Below the pieces are notes generated by a model. That model searched no databases. It was not told the DNA's origin and saw only the letters and a list, made by a program, of their open reading frames with translations. A program made the translations under genes and the position numbers. Below are positions 26,002 to 34,536 of a DNA stretch of 56,135 nt, piece after piece (the stretch's first letter is position 1; each line of letters starts with the position of its first letter). The DNA is from UBA6921 sp964532385 (lineage in GTDB: Bacteria; Pseudomonadota; Gammaproteobacteria; SG8-11): NCBI GenBank assembly GCA_964532385.1, contig CAZHHW010000009.1, positions 1 through 56,135 on the forward strand. The letters run 5' to 3'.

Positions 26002-27282
26002 ATGAATTCTGATCTTTACCTCGGCCTCGATCTGGGTACCTCCGGCTGCCGTGTCGTGGCAATCGATGCGCATGGAAGCGTGCATGCGCAAGCGGCGCAC
26101 GCGTATGCTGCACCCACCCGCACAGGGCTCAATGTCGAATACCATCCTGAAATATGGTGGCAGGGCACGGTGGAGGTGCTGCACGCGGTTCTGCGTCAGA
26201 TCGATGCGCGCCGCGTGCGCGCCCTCGCGGTGGCCTCGACCTCCGGCACCGTGTTGCTCGCCGACGCACAGGGCCAGCCGCTCACCCCCGCACTGATGTA
26301 CAACGATGGCCGCGCCGTGGAAGAAGCGCGTGCGCTCACACGTGTGGCGCCGCGTGAATCCGCCGCGCACGGTACGGCGTCAGGTCTTGCCAAATTGTTG
26401 TGGCTGCAACATCACACCGACACCGCCCAGGTGCAGCACGCCATGCATCACGCGGACTGGATCGTCGGCCGTCTGTGCGGGCGCTATAACATCACCGACG
26501 AAAACAATGCGCTGAAAAGCGGCTACGACGCGCAAGCCAAACGCTGGCCCGCATGGCTGCACAGCACTGGTTTGCGCACCGAGTGGTTGCCGCAGGTGGT
26601 TGCGCCCGGCACGCGCATCGGCACGCTCACCTCGCAGGCGACGCTGGAATTGGGATTGCCGCCAGCAACGCAGATCATCGCGGGAACCTCGGACAGCACC
26701 GCCGCAATTATCGCCACGGGCGCACATGCCGCAGGTGATGCGATTACGTCGTTGGGTTCAACCCTGGTCGTCAAAGTGATTTCCGAACAGCCGGTGTTTG
26801 CCCCCGAATACGGCGTGTACAGCCAGCCACTGGGTACACTGTGGCTGGCGGGGGGCGGCTCCAGCAGCGGCGGTGCGGTGTTGCGCAGCTTTTTCAATGA
26901 TACGCAGATGGCGGCGATGGCACCCTTTATAAATCCCGACATGCCTACCGGCCTGGATTACTATCCGCTGCTGGCTCCCGGTGAACGCTTCCCGCTGAAT
27001 GATCCCAACTACGCGCCGCGTCTAACCCCGCGGCCGGCGGAGGACGTGACATTTTTTCAAGGCATGCTCGAAGGCATCGCGCGTATCGAACAGCAGGGTT
27101 ACCAACTGCTCACACAACTGGGGGCGCCACCGCCAACTTCCGTGCGCAGCGTCGGTGGCGGCGCGCAGAACGCAGCGTGGACTAAAATCCGCGCGGATTT
27201 ATTGAAGGTGCCGATGCTTGCGCCTGAACATCAGGATGCGGCCTACGGTGCGGCGTTGTTGGCACGGCGTGGCGGACAATGA
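26002..27282 (+). CDS. FGGY-family carbohydrate kinase (D-ribulokinase/xylulokinase-like, short form)
   Basis: 426-residue sugar kinase of the FGGY family, shorter than the 480-500 residues of classical XylB. The phosphate-binding loop is YLGLDLGTSGCRVVAID at the N-terminus. A second motif is ASTSGTVLLADAQGQPL and the ATP-site glycines are in VGGGAQNAAW. The short form resembles the cyanobacterial/plant D-ribulokinase group, but the substrate cannot be told from sequence alone. Its stop overlaps the mobA start by 4 bases (ATGA), an unexpected pairing with cofactor genes. Confidence 0.85.
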   Translation: MNSDLYLGLDLGTSGCRVVAIDAHGSVHAQAAHAYAAPTRTGLNVEYHPEIWWQGTVEVLHAVLRQIDARRVRALAVASTSGTVLLADAQGQPLTPALMYNDGRAVEEARALTRVAPRESAAHGTASGLAKLLWLQHHTDTAQVQHAMHHADWIVGRLCGRYNITDENNALKSGYDAQAKRWPAWLHSTGLRTEWLPQVVAPGTRIGTLTSQATLELGLPPATQIIAGTSDSTAAIIATGAHAAGDAITSLGSTLVVKVISEQPVFAPEYGVYSQPLGTLWLAGGGSSSGGAVLRSFFNDTQMAAMAPFINPDMPTGLDYYPLLAPGERFPLNDPNYAPRLTPRPAEDVTFFQGMLEGIARIEQQGYQLLTQLGAPPPTSVRSVGGGAQNAAWTKIRADLLKVPMLAPEHQDAAYGAALLARRGGQ

Positions 27283-27869
27283 CTGCTCTCAACATCACCG
27301 GTGTGATCCTCGCGGGTGGACTCGGCACACGCATGGACGGTATCGATAAAGGTCTGGCGAAGCTGGCAGGGAAACCGCTGATCGAGCACGTGATCCAACG
27401 GCTTCAGCCCCAGGTGCCAGATATCATCATTAGCGCGAATCGCAATCAGGACGATTACGCCCGTTACGGTTTTGCGGTGATTGGCGATGACGCGGAGACA
27501 AACGGTGCCGGTCCACTTGCCGGAATAAGCAGCGCGCTGCACTATGCCAAGACCGACTACATTCTTACCGTACCGTGCGATGCGCCGCGCATACCCAAAG
27601 ATTTGGCAGCGCGCTTACTCCTACAATTGCAACGTGACGGCAGCCGCGCCTGCATGGCGCACGACGGCGAACGTCCACAGCCGATTTTTGCTTTACTGCA
27701 TGTAAGCTTGCAAGACGATGTGCGCCGGGCGTTGAGTGCGGGTGAATACAAAGTAGGCTTGTGGCTGCAAAGCATCGGCGGCAGTACGGCGGATTTTTCC
27801 GACTGCGCGGAATGCTTTATTAATCTCAACACGGCCGGGAATATCGCAGATTTTAAAGCGCGCGAGTGA
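27279..27869 (+). CDS. mobA: Molybdenum cofactor guanylyltransferase
   Basis: 196-residue cytoplasmic enzyme that transfers GMP from GTP to molybdopterin-Mo to give the guanine dinucleotide cofactor used by DMSO-reductase-family enzymes. The nucleotide loop is ILAGGLGTRMDGIDKGL with the conserved Lys of KGL. DDYARYGFAVIGD and GPLAGISSAL follow, and then the metal Asp in VPCDAPRIP. It is coupled by overlap to the FGGY kinase gene and followed 7 bases later by mobB. Confidence 0.95.
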   Translation: MTALNITGVILAGGLGTRMDGIDKGLAKLAGKPLIEHVIQRLQPQVPDIIISANRNQDDYARYGFAVIGDDAETNGAGPLAGISSALHYAKTDYILTVPCDAPRIPKDLAARLLLQLQRDGSRACMAHDGERPQPIFALLHVSLQDDVRRALSAGEYKVGLWLQSIGGSTADFSDCAECFINLNTAGNIADFKARE

Positions 27870-27876
27870 AAACCAG

Positions 27877-28407
27877 ATGACAACGCTTCCATTATTGGGT
27901 TTCGCCGGATTCAGTGGCGCGGGTAAAACCACGCTGCTGACGGCCGTGCTGCCTTTGCTGGTCCAACAAGGCGTGCGCGTAGGTATGATCAAACATGCGC
28001 ATCACAATTTCGACATTGATCAGCCCGGCAAAGACAGTTATTTGCTGCGCAAGGCGGGTGCGGGACAAATGTTGATCGCGTCTTCAAAACGCTGGGCATT
28101 GATGGTGGAAAACGACGCGGGAGATAACGATCCAGACCTCGATGTCCTGCTCGAGCATCTGGATCAATCACGCCTTGATTTGATTTTGGTCGAAGGTTTC
28201 AAACACGCAGCGATTCCCAAAATCGAGGTATATCGCGCCGGGCTGGGTCACCCGCTCTTATTTACTGCGGATCGTGACATTATCGCGCTTGCTTGCGACG
28301 AAGCGACCCAAGCCGGCCCGCGGATTACGCGCTTGAATATCAATCGCCCCGACGAGGTGGCGGCATTTATTGTCAAGCACGTCATCCGCATTAAGCCTGC
28401 CGTCTAG
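27877..28407 (+). CDS. mobB: Molybdopterin-guanine dinucleotide biosynthesis adapter MobB
   Basis: 176-residue GTP-binding protein that assists MobA. Walker A is GFSGAGKTTLL at residues 11-21. The motif IKHAHHNFDIDQPGKDSYL and the later LDLILVEGFKHAAIPKIEVY are typical. The stop codon TAG (28405-28407) and the stop of the opposing OmpA-like gene (28404-28406) share the palindrome CTAG, so the genes are convergent with a 4-base overlap. Confidence 0.95.
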   Translation: MTTLPLLGFAGFSGAGKTTLLTAVLPLLVQQGVRVGMIKHAHHNFDIDQPGKDSYLLRKAGAGQMLIASSKRWALMVENDAGDNDPDLDVLLEHLDQSRLDLILVEGFKHAAIPKIEVYRAGLGHPLLFTADRDIIALACDEATQAGPRITRLNINRPDEVAAFIVKHVIRIKPAV

Positions 28408-29099
28408 CCTGCGCCTTGCGTGGCCTCGTGTACGACGGGTTCCACTAGAATTTCAACGCGGCGATTCAAGCTGCGGCCATCTTCATTAGTATTAGCCGCG
28501 CGGGGTTCGCCTTCGCCTTTACCCAGTGCTTCCAGACGTTGCGGCACAACACCCTGGTTTTGCAGATATGCACGCACCGCACCGGAGCGGCGTTCGGAAA
28601 GCGCCTGATTATAATCCGACGTGCCGACGTTGTCGGTATGACCGATGATCACCAGATAGGTTTTACCGTAACGCACCAGCACGTCGGCGATTTTATCCAG
28701 GGTAGCGTGAAACCCCGGCTTGATCTCCGAGGAATTGGAATCAAACGAGGTTTGCGCCGTCATCGTAACCATCAAGGCGTCTTTATCTTTTTTAGCGATT
28801 GTAATAGCGCCGGAGTTGACTTCAGCGGCAAGCACCTTTTCCAGATCTTTGCGCTGACTATCCATGTACGCGCCGACCGCGCCGCCGGCAAGTCCTCCGC
28901 CAACCGCGCCAATAAGCGCTCCCTTGCCTTTATGGTCTTTGCGCGCAAGATAACCCGCCAAGGCCCCGGCACCGACACCGATCATTGCACCCTTCTCCGT
29001 GTTGGTCATAGGACGCTTGTTACCGAAGTCATCCGTTGCGCAACTTAAGGTGGCAAGCGCAATCACACTGCACAAACTGGTCGTGACAAATTTATTCAT
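28404..29099 (-). CDS. OmpA-family lipoprotein with glycine zipper
   Basis: 231-residue outer-membrane lipoprotein. The signal peptide ends in the lipobox-like TLSC at residues 16-19. A glycine zipper follows (GAMIGVGAGALAGYL and GALIGAVGGGLAGGAVGAYM). The C-terminal half is an OmpA/Pal peptidoglycan-binding domain: TSFDSNSSEIKPGF, VIIGHTDNVGTSDYNQALSE and RVEILVEP. The start at 29099 is chosen over 29141 because the signal peptide starts there and GGAG lies upstream. It should tether the outer membrane to the cell wall. Confidence 0.92.
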   Translation of the reverse strand: MNKFVTTSLCSVIALATLSCATDDFGNKRPMTNTEKGAMIGVGAGALAGYLARKDHKGKGALIGAVGGGLAGGAVGAYMDSQRKDLEKVLAAEVNSGAITIAKKDKDALMVTMTAQTSFDSNSSEIKPGFHATLDKIADVLVRYGKTYLVIIGHTDNVGTSDYNQALSERRSGAVRAYLQNQGVVPQRLEALGKGEGEPRAANTNEDGRSLNRRVEILVEPVVHEATQGAG

Positions 29100-29140
29100 C
29101 GGCGTCGTCTCCGGGTTATGTTTATCGATATGCAAAAACA

Positions 29141-29173
29141 AAAGCTCGAGGGAACAACACTCCCCCGAGCTTT
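29141..29173 (-). terminator. Terminator of ppiD
   Basis: On the minus strand AAAGCTCGGGGG...CCCTCGAGCTTT, with one mismatch, is followed by TGTTTTT. It lies 19 bases beyond the ppiD stop and upstream of the OmpA-like gene. Confidence 0.85.
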
Positions 29174-29191
29174 AGTTTTTGACAATGATGA

Positions 29192-31096
29192 TTACAGCTT
29201 ATTTTCAAAACGTGCGATTTTGGCGTTCTTCTTAGTGCTTTCCAACACGGCGGTAAATTCACTTTCAGCCACACCTTCTGCAAGCGTCTTGGTGATGGAT
29301 TTCTTTTGTGTATCATCGATCACGGCCGGATCACCGTCTGTTACCGCACTCAGGCGTACCACCGCATAATCGCCATTGCCCAGATGCAGTCCGCTGCTCG
29401 TGGCTTTGCCACTTTCGGGACGCGCAAGCTTGAACACATGTTCGACCAGGGTTCGATCCAGGCCCGCTTCATTACGGCCCGCGGAGGCTGTCTTCCATTC
29501 CGCTTTGAGTTCTTTGGCAATGGCCAGCGGATCTTCACCGCCATCGATCCGTTTAAGTGCCGCCTTGCCTGCCTCTTCGGCTTTCTGCGTGGCGAACTCA
29601 TGTTTTACCGCAGCAATCACTTGCGGCCTCACGTCATCCAAGCTGCGCTGTGCTTCAGGCTTGTGCTCTTTCATACGCAACACCACGATGTGATTCGGAC
29701 CCACCTCAACCGGCTCACTGTTGAGTCCTTTCTTCAAAACATCTTCTTTAAATGCCGCCGCAGCCACTTTGGGATTGCTAGCAATACCCGGCCCACCGCG
29801 CTTGCCAAAGAAACCCGTGGTTTGAATTTTCAGACCTAACAGATCGGCAACCGGCTGCAAGGAGTCCGGTTTCTCATAGGCCGTAGTCGACAGTGTTTCC
29901 GAACGCTCGAAGAACAACGTGTCGGCTTTCTTTTCTTTTACGCGTTGTTCGATATCGGCACGTACTTGTTCGAAGGTTTTTTGCGAACCGGCCCGGATGT
30001 CCTCCACCTTGATCAAATGGTAACCGTAAGAAGTTTTTACCGGCTCACTGACTTCGCCTTTCTTTAAAGCAAAGGCGGCTTCAGCGAAGGCTTTGTCCAT
30101 TTGATCGTGCGACAGAAAACCCAGATCGCCGCCGCTGCTTGCGGAACCCGGATCTTCGGAGTTTTTCTTCGCCAGATCCTCGAACGATTCTCCTTTCTTG
30201 AGACGCGCCGATAATTCTTTCGCACGTGATAGTGCCTTGTCGCCGGCAGGATCTTTGCTTTTGTCCGCTGCAATTAATATATGACGCGTGCGGCGCTCTT
30301 CTCCCACGCCGAATTGATCTTTTTGTTCGTCGTAATATTGTTTGAGCTCGGCTTCAGTAACGCTCACCTTTCCCAGTAGGTCGACAGCGTTGATCTCGAC
30401 ATATTCAATGCTCACTTCCTCGGGTTGCACGAAGCGATCCCGATTCCGTTCGTAATAATCTTTGACCTTGTCGTCCGCCGCCGTGGCCGAGGGTTCAAAT
30501 TGCGCCACTGGGATCATCATGTAGCCCAGCTCGCGTTTCTGGTCACGCAGGCGAATGTAATTCTCGACGTCTTTTTTCGTAACCAGCGCGCTTTCCTGCA
30601 CGCCCGAATTAATCTGGCCCAATAACATTGAACGCGCCATACGCGCTTCAAAGCTCGCCGAGGTCAGTCCTTGCGAACGGACATATTGCTCGTAGATTTG
30701 TTTTGAAAATTGCCCATCGCGCTGAAAAGCTTCTTCGCCCTTGATTTGTTCAGCAAGCAAGGCATCACCGACACGGTAACCCGCTTTCTTGGCCGCTTGC
30801 GTAAGCAGCTCGCGCTCGATGACTCCATCCAGAATGTCATGCGGTTTCACCAATGACTCGATCAGCTCCGCATTCGCATTGGCGCCAAGCATGGAACGCA
30901 CGCGCTCGCGTTGTTGCTGCCGCAGATCATCGTATTCGCGTAGCGAGATATCGGTGCCATTAACGTTGGCGACCACCGCTGCGCTGCCGCCATCAAAATA
31001 CGAATTGATGCCCCAGAGCGCAAACGGAATGATCAACATTCCGATGATGATCCAGGCAAACCATCCTTGTGCCCGTTCGCGAATGTATTCAAGCAT
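29192..31096 (-). CDS. ppiD: Periplasmic folding chaperone / peptidyl-prolyl isomerase PpiD
   Basis: 634-residue inner-membrane-anchored folding factor at the SecYEG exit. It has a short cytoplasmic N-terminus (MLEYIRERAQG) and one membrane segment (WFAWIIIGMLIIPFALWG). A SurA-like helical chaperone domain follows. The parvulin domain comes next, with RRTRHILIAADK, then SGGDLGFLSHDQMD and VKTSYGYHLIKV. The C-terminal region is PpiD-like. It follows hupB and two tRNAs, the arrangement seen in many gammaproteobacteria. Confidence 0.95.
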   Translation of the reverse strand: MLEYIRERAQGWFAWIIIGMLIIPFALWGINSYFDGGSAAVVANVNGTDISLREYDDLRQQQRERVRSMLGANANAELIESLVKPHDILDGVIERELLTQAAKKAGYRVGDALLAEQIKGEEAFQRDGQFSKQIYEQYVRSQGLTSASFEARMARSMLLGQINSGVQESALVTKKDVENYIRLRDQKRELGYMMIPVAQFEPSATAADDKVKDYYERNRDRFVQPEEVSIEYVEINAVDLLGKVSVTEAELKQYYDEQKDQFGVGEERRTRHILIAADKSKDPAGDKALSRAKELSARLKKGESFEDLAKKNSEDPGSASSGGDLGFLSHDQMDKAFAEAAFALKKGEVSEPVKTSYGYHLIKVEDIRAGSQKTFEQVRADIEQRVKEKKADTLFFERSETLSTTAYEKPDSLQPVADLLGLKIQTTGFFGKRGGPGIASNPKVAAAAFKEDVLKKGLNSEPVEVGPNHIVVLRMKEHKPEAQRSLDDVRPQVIAAVKHEFATQKAEEAGKAALKRIDGGEDPLAIAKELKAEWKTASAGRNEAGLDRTLVEHVFKLARPESGKATSSGLHLGNGDYAVVRLSAVTDGDPAVIDDTQKKSITKTLAEGVAESEFTAVLESTKKNAKIARFENKL

Positions 31097-31147
31097 GGCG
31101 ATGCAACCTTAGTGACGTGTTGAATTTATATTCGGTAACAAAAAAAA

Positions 31148-31171
31148 GGCGCTCCAAAATCCCGGAGCGCC
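31148..31171 (-). terminator. Terminator after the Val-Asp tRNA pair
   Basis: Perfect 8-base-pair stem GGCGCTCC/GGAGCGCC with an 8-base loop. On the minus strand it is followed by nine or more T residues. It ends the hupB-tRNA transcript before ppiD. Confidence 0.93.
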
Positions 31172-31188
31172 CTCGCTATGCTTCTGAG

Positions 31189-31265
31189 TGGCGGAGTGGA
31201 CGGGACTCGAACCCGCGACCCCCTGCGTGACAGGCAGGTATTCTAACCAACTGAACTACCACTCC
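31189..31265 (-). tRNA. tRNA-Asp(GTC)
   Basis: 77-nt cloverleaf on the minus strand with acceptor GGAGTGG/CCACTCC, anticodon loop CTGTCAC (anticodon GTC), T arm GGGTTCGAGTCC and encoded CCA. Confidence 0.97.
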
Positions 31266-31273
31266 TAAAAACC

Positions 31274-31349
31274 TGGTGGGTGCTGAGGGGATCGAACCCC
31301 CGACCCTCGCCTTGTAAGGGCGATGCTCTCCCAGCTGAGCTAAGCACCC
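31274..31349 (-). tRNA. tRNA-Val(TAC)
   Basis: 76-nt cloverleaf on the minus strand starting GGGTGCTTAGCTCAGCTGGG, with anticodon loop CTTACAA (anticodon TAC), T arm GGGGGTTCGATCCCC and encoded CCA. It lies 8 bases before tRNA-Asp. Confidence 0.97.
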
Positions 31350-31367
31350 CATGCTGCGGAAAGCGCG

Positions 31368-31640
31368 CTAGTTTACGGCATCCTTAAGTGCTTTGCCAGC
31401 CTTGAAGCTCGGCACCTTGGAGGCTTTGATGCTGATCGCTGCACCCGTTTGCGGATTGCGGCCAGTGCGCGCTGCACGGCTGCGAACCGAGAAAGTGCCA
31501 AAGCCCGCAACAGTAACTTGGTCCCCTTTAATCAGCGTTTGAGTAATCGCGTCAATAACGGAATCCAATACGCGACCGGCTTGCGCCTTCGGAAGATCTG
31601 CGGATTGGGCAATAACATCGACGAGTTCGGATTTATTCAC
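31368..31640 (-). CDS. hupB: DNA-binding protein HU, beta-type
   Basis: 90-residue histone-like nucleoid protein that bends DNA without sequence preference. Typical sequence is MNKSELVDVIAQSADL, then the arm motif GFGTFSVRSRAARTGRNPQTG and the C-terminus VPSFKAGKALKDAV. AGAGGGGA precedes the ATG. Its place between lon and ppiD is conserved in gammaproteobacteria; here two tRNA genes follow on the same strand. Confidence 0.97.
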   Translation of the reverse strand: MNKSELVDVIAQSADLPKAQAGRVLDSVIDAITQTLIKGDQVTVAGFGTFSVRSRAARTGRNPQTGAAISIKASKVPSFKAGKALKDAVN

Positions 31641-31693
31641 ATTGTTCCCCTCTTCAAAGTATACGCCACGGAATTTATTTGCTGCGAAAAAGA

Positions 31694-31714
31694 AGCCGCC
31701 ATTTTCAGGCGGCT
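31694..31714 (-). terminator. Possible second terminator between lon and hupB
   Basis: AGCCGCC-7 bases-GGCGGCT stem-loop. On the minus strand it is followed by TCTTTTT. It lies after the main lon terminator and before hupB. Confidence 0.65.
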
Positions 31715-31784
31715 AGATTAGCTCGGGCTTTATACCAACGTACGGAAAGCGGTGTCAAGCAAACTTAGTGTCATGTAAATAAAA

Positions 31785-31809
31785 AACCGGGCGTGTATTG
31801 CGCCCGGTT
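31785..31809 (-). terminator. Terminator of lon
   Basis: AACCGGGCG/CGCCCGGTT, a 9-base-pair stem with a 7-base loop. On the minus strand it is followed by TTTTATTT. It lies 24 bases beyond the lon stop codon. Confidence 0.92.
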
Positions 31810-31832
31810 AACGTTGTATGAGACTAAAATTT

Positions 31833-34256
31833 TTAGTGAGGACGAATTTCGCGCTCCTTACCTGGTTTACTATCCACTTTCGGTCCTTCCGGAGGCACCG
31901 GATCACCCGGTTTAATCGCTGTTTCCGGCATGCGTTGCAAAGCAATTTGCCAGACTTGATCAATCCAACGCACCGGGCGAATTTCCAGATCCTGGATAAT
32001 ATTCTTCGGTATTTCGGCTAAATCCCGTTCGTTTTCTTCCGGGATAATCACAGTCTTGATTCCGCCGCGATGCGCCGCCAGCAGCTTTTCCTTCAAGCCT
32101 CCGATCGGTAACACTTCGCCGCGCAGTGTGATTTCCCCAGTCATCGCGACATCCGAGCGCACCGGTATATGCGTCAGTGCCGATGCGAGCGCCGTGCACA
32201 TGCCAATACCCGCAGACGGACCATCTTTCGGTATCGCTCCTTCAGGCACATGAATATGGATATCCAGCTTTTCGTAAAACTCCGGATCAATCCGCAATGC
32301 TTCGGCACGGCTGCGCACTACGCTCATAGCAGCATGTATTGACTCTTTCATGACATCGCCCAGCTGGCCTGTAATGTTGTGCTTGCCCTTACCGGCAATC
32401 ACCACGGTTTCTATAGTAAGGAGTTCGCCGCCAACTTCCGTCCAGGCTAATCCCGTCACCTGGCCAACTTGATCAACTTCTTCGGCGCGTCCATATCGGA
32501 ACCGGCGTACGCCCAAGTATTTATCCAGATTGCGCGAAGTTACTGACACATGCTTCGACTTACCCTTCTTCATCAAGATATCTTTAACCACCTTACGGCA
32601 AATCTTGGCGATCTCGCGTTCCAAATTACGCACTCCCGCCTCACGGGTGTAATAACGCACCACGTCGCGGATACCACCCTCGGCCACCGATATTTCGGAT
32701 TCTTTCAGCCCGTTGTTCTTCAACTGCTTCGGAACCAGATAGCGCATGGCAATATTGATTTTTTCATCCTCGGTGTAGCCTGGGATGCGGATTACTTCCA
32801 TCCGATCAAGTAAGGGGCCCGGTATATTCATCGTGTTTGCCGTGGCGATGAACATCACATCCGATAAATCAAAATCCACTTCCAGATAATGATCGTTGAA
32901 AGTGTTATTTTGCTCGGGATCAAGCACCTCGAGTAATGCCGAAGCCGGATCACCTCGAAAATCCATTGCCATCTTGTCGATTTCATCCAGCAAGAACAGC
33001 GGATTGCGTGTCCCAACTTTCGACAGGTTTTGTACGATTTTTCCGGGCATGGCGCCGATGTAGGTACGGCGATGACCGCGAATCTCGGCCTCGTCACGTA
33101 CACCGCCCAAGGACATGCGCGTGAACTCCCGATTTGTCGCGCGCGCAATCGATTTACCCAATGAGGTTTTACCGACACCGGGAGGACCCACCAGGCACAA
33201 TACCGGGCCCTTAAGTTTTTTTACGCGCTGCTGGACTGCCAGGTACTCGAGAATGCGTTCTTTAACCTTCTCAAGCCCATAGTGATCGTCCTCGAGTATT
33301 TTTTCTGCGTGTGTCAGATCGACGGAAACTTTGGAGCGTTTTTTCCATGGGACATTAAGCAACCAGTCGAGATAATTCCTCACAACTGTCGCTTCAGCCG
33401 ACATGGGCGACATCATCTTCAGCTTATTGAGTTCGGCAAGCGCTTTGGCTTTTGCTTCCTTGCTCATGCCCGCGTTCTCGATGCGTTTGAGCAGTTCATC
33501 TGCCTCGTTATGCGCGTCGTCCATGTCACCGAGCTCTTTCTGAATCGCCTTCATTTGTTCATTCAGATAATACTCGCGCTGGTTTTTCTCCATTTGTTTC
33601 TTGACGCGGCCGCGTATGCGTTTTTCGACCTGTAAAAGGTCAATCTCTGACTCCATTAGCGCCACAAGATGTTCGAGGCGCTCGCGTGGATTAGTGATTT
33701 CGAGAATTTTTTGCTTCTCTTCGATCTTAAGCGCCAAGTGCGCGGCAATCGTGTCCGCCAGACGGCCAGGATCATCGATATTGGCCAATGACGATAAGAT
33801 CTCGGGCGGAACTTTTTTATTTAGCTTAACGTATTGATCAAACTGCGACAGCACGGATCGGCAAAGCACCTCGACCTCGCGCTCGTCCATACGCTCCTGC
33901 TGATAAGTCACGACCTGCGCCTTGAAAAACTCTTCCGAGCTGAAGAAATTGACGACGCGGGCGCGCTCACTTCCCTCAACCAGGACCTTGATCGTTCCGT
34001 CAGGCAATTTGAGTAATTGAAGAATATTGGACAAAGTCCCCAGCGTGAAAATGTCTTCACTGGTCGGTTCATCCTGCGCGGCACTTTTTTGCGCACACAA
34101 CAAAATTTGCTTGTCGGTTTCCATCGCTGATTCCAGAGCGCGGATCGACCGCTCCCGGCCAACGAATAACGGGATAACCATGTGAGGATAAACAACCACA
34201 TCGCGGAGTGGTAAAACGGGAACGATTAAATTCTGCTCTTTGACTTCAGATGTCAT
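31833..34256 (-). CDS. lon: ATP-dependent Lon protease
   Basis: 807-residue cytoplasmic AAA+ protease for misfolded and regulatory proteins. It has the N-terminal substrate-binding domain (LPLRDVVVYPHMVIPLFVGR), Walker A GPPGVGKTSLGKS, Walker B FLLDEIDKM, and the Ser-Lys dyad protease domain with the Ser in PKDGPSAGIGMC and the Lys in GGLKEKLLAAHRGG. Length is normal. Its own terminator follows. About 280 bases upstream are gene-free apart from the clpX terminator. Confidence 0.98.
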   Translation of the reverse strand: MTSEVKEQNLIVPVLPLRDVVVYPHMVIPLFVGRERSIRALESAMETDKQILLCAQKSAAQDEPTSEDIFTLGTLSNILQLLKLPDGTIKVLVEGSERARVVNFFSSEEFFKAQVVTYQQERMDEREVEVLCRSVLSQFDQYVKLNKKVPPEILSSLANIDDPGRLADTIAAHLALKIEEKQKILEITNPRERLEHLVALMESEIDLLQVEKRIRGRVKKQMEKNQREYYLNEQMKAIQKELGDMDDAHNEADELLKRIENAGMSKEAKAKALAELNKLKMMSPMSAEATVVRNYLDWLLNVPWKKRSKVSVDLTHAEKILEDDHYGLEKVKERILEYLAVQQRVKKLKGPVLCLVGPPGVGKTSLGKSIARATNREFTRMSLGGVRDEAEIRGHRRTYIGAMPGKIVQNLSKVGTRNPLFLLDEIDKMAMDFRGDPASALLEVLDPEQNNTFNDHYLEVDFDLSDVMFIATANTMNIPGPLLDRMEVIRIPGYTEDEKINIAMRYLVPKQLKNNGLKESEISVAEGGIRDVVRYYTREAGVRNLEREIAKICRKVVKDILMKKGKSKHVSVTSRNLDKYLGVRRFRYGRAEEVDQVGQVTGLAWTEVGGELLTIETVVIAGKGKHNITGQLGDVMKESIHAAMSVVRSRAEALRIDPEFYEKLDIHIHVPEGAIPKDGPSAGIGMCTALASALTHIPVRSDVAMTGEITLRGEVLPIGGLKEKLLAAHRGGIKTVIIPEENERDLAEIPKNIIQDLEIRPVRWIDQVWQIALQRMPETAIKPGDPVPPEGPKVDSKPGKEREIRPH

Positions 34257-34489
34257 GGCTTATGCTCCCGTGAATTGTTCAGTGCCGAAGTCTGCACCAA
34301 GATAAATAAGTACTCATCTACATTTAAGTTAACGGCTGATCGAAAAAATCCGTTAAAAACAAATTGCCGTGCCAGCCGTGTGCTTCATAACTAAATAGTC
34401 GTTATTAACAACAGGCAAACTCTCTTTAACAATGTGAGTGCCTCAGGCATAAAAATCAAGGCGAGCAGTGCACGTTTATTAAATGAAAT

Positions 34490-34517
34490 AAAGACGGGGC
34501 CGATCGGCCCCGTCTTT
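34490..34517. terminator. Terminator of clpX
   Basis: Perfect palindrome AAAGACGGGGCCGA then TCGGCCCCGTCTTT, a 12-14-base-pair stem lying 20 bases after the clpX stop. The T-tract on either strand is short. Confidence 0.88.
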
Positions 34518-34536
34518 ATCAACCATACTTTGCAGA

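Noticed and set aside
26002..27282. Naming the FGGY kinase xylB
   Set aside because: The protein is much shorter than XylB and no xylose genes adjoin it; the substrate cannot be decided.
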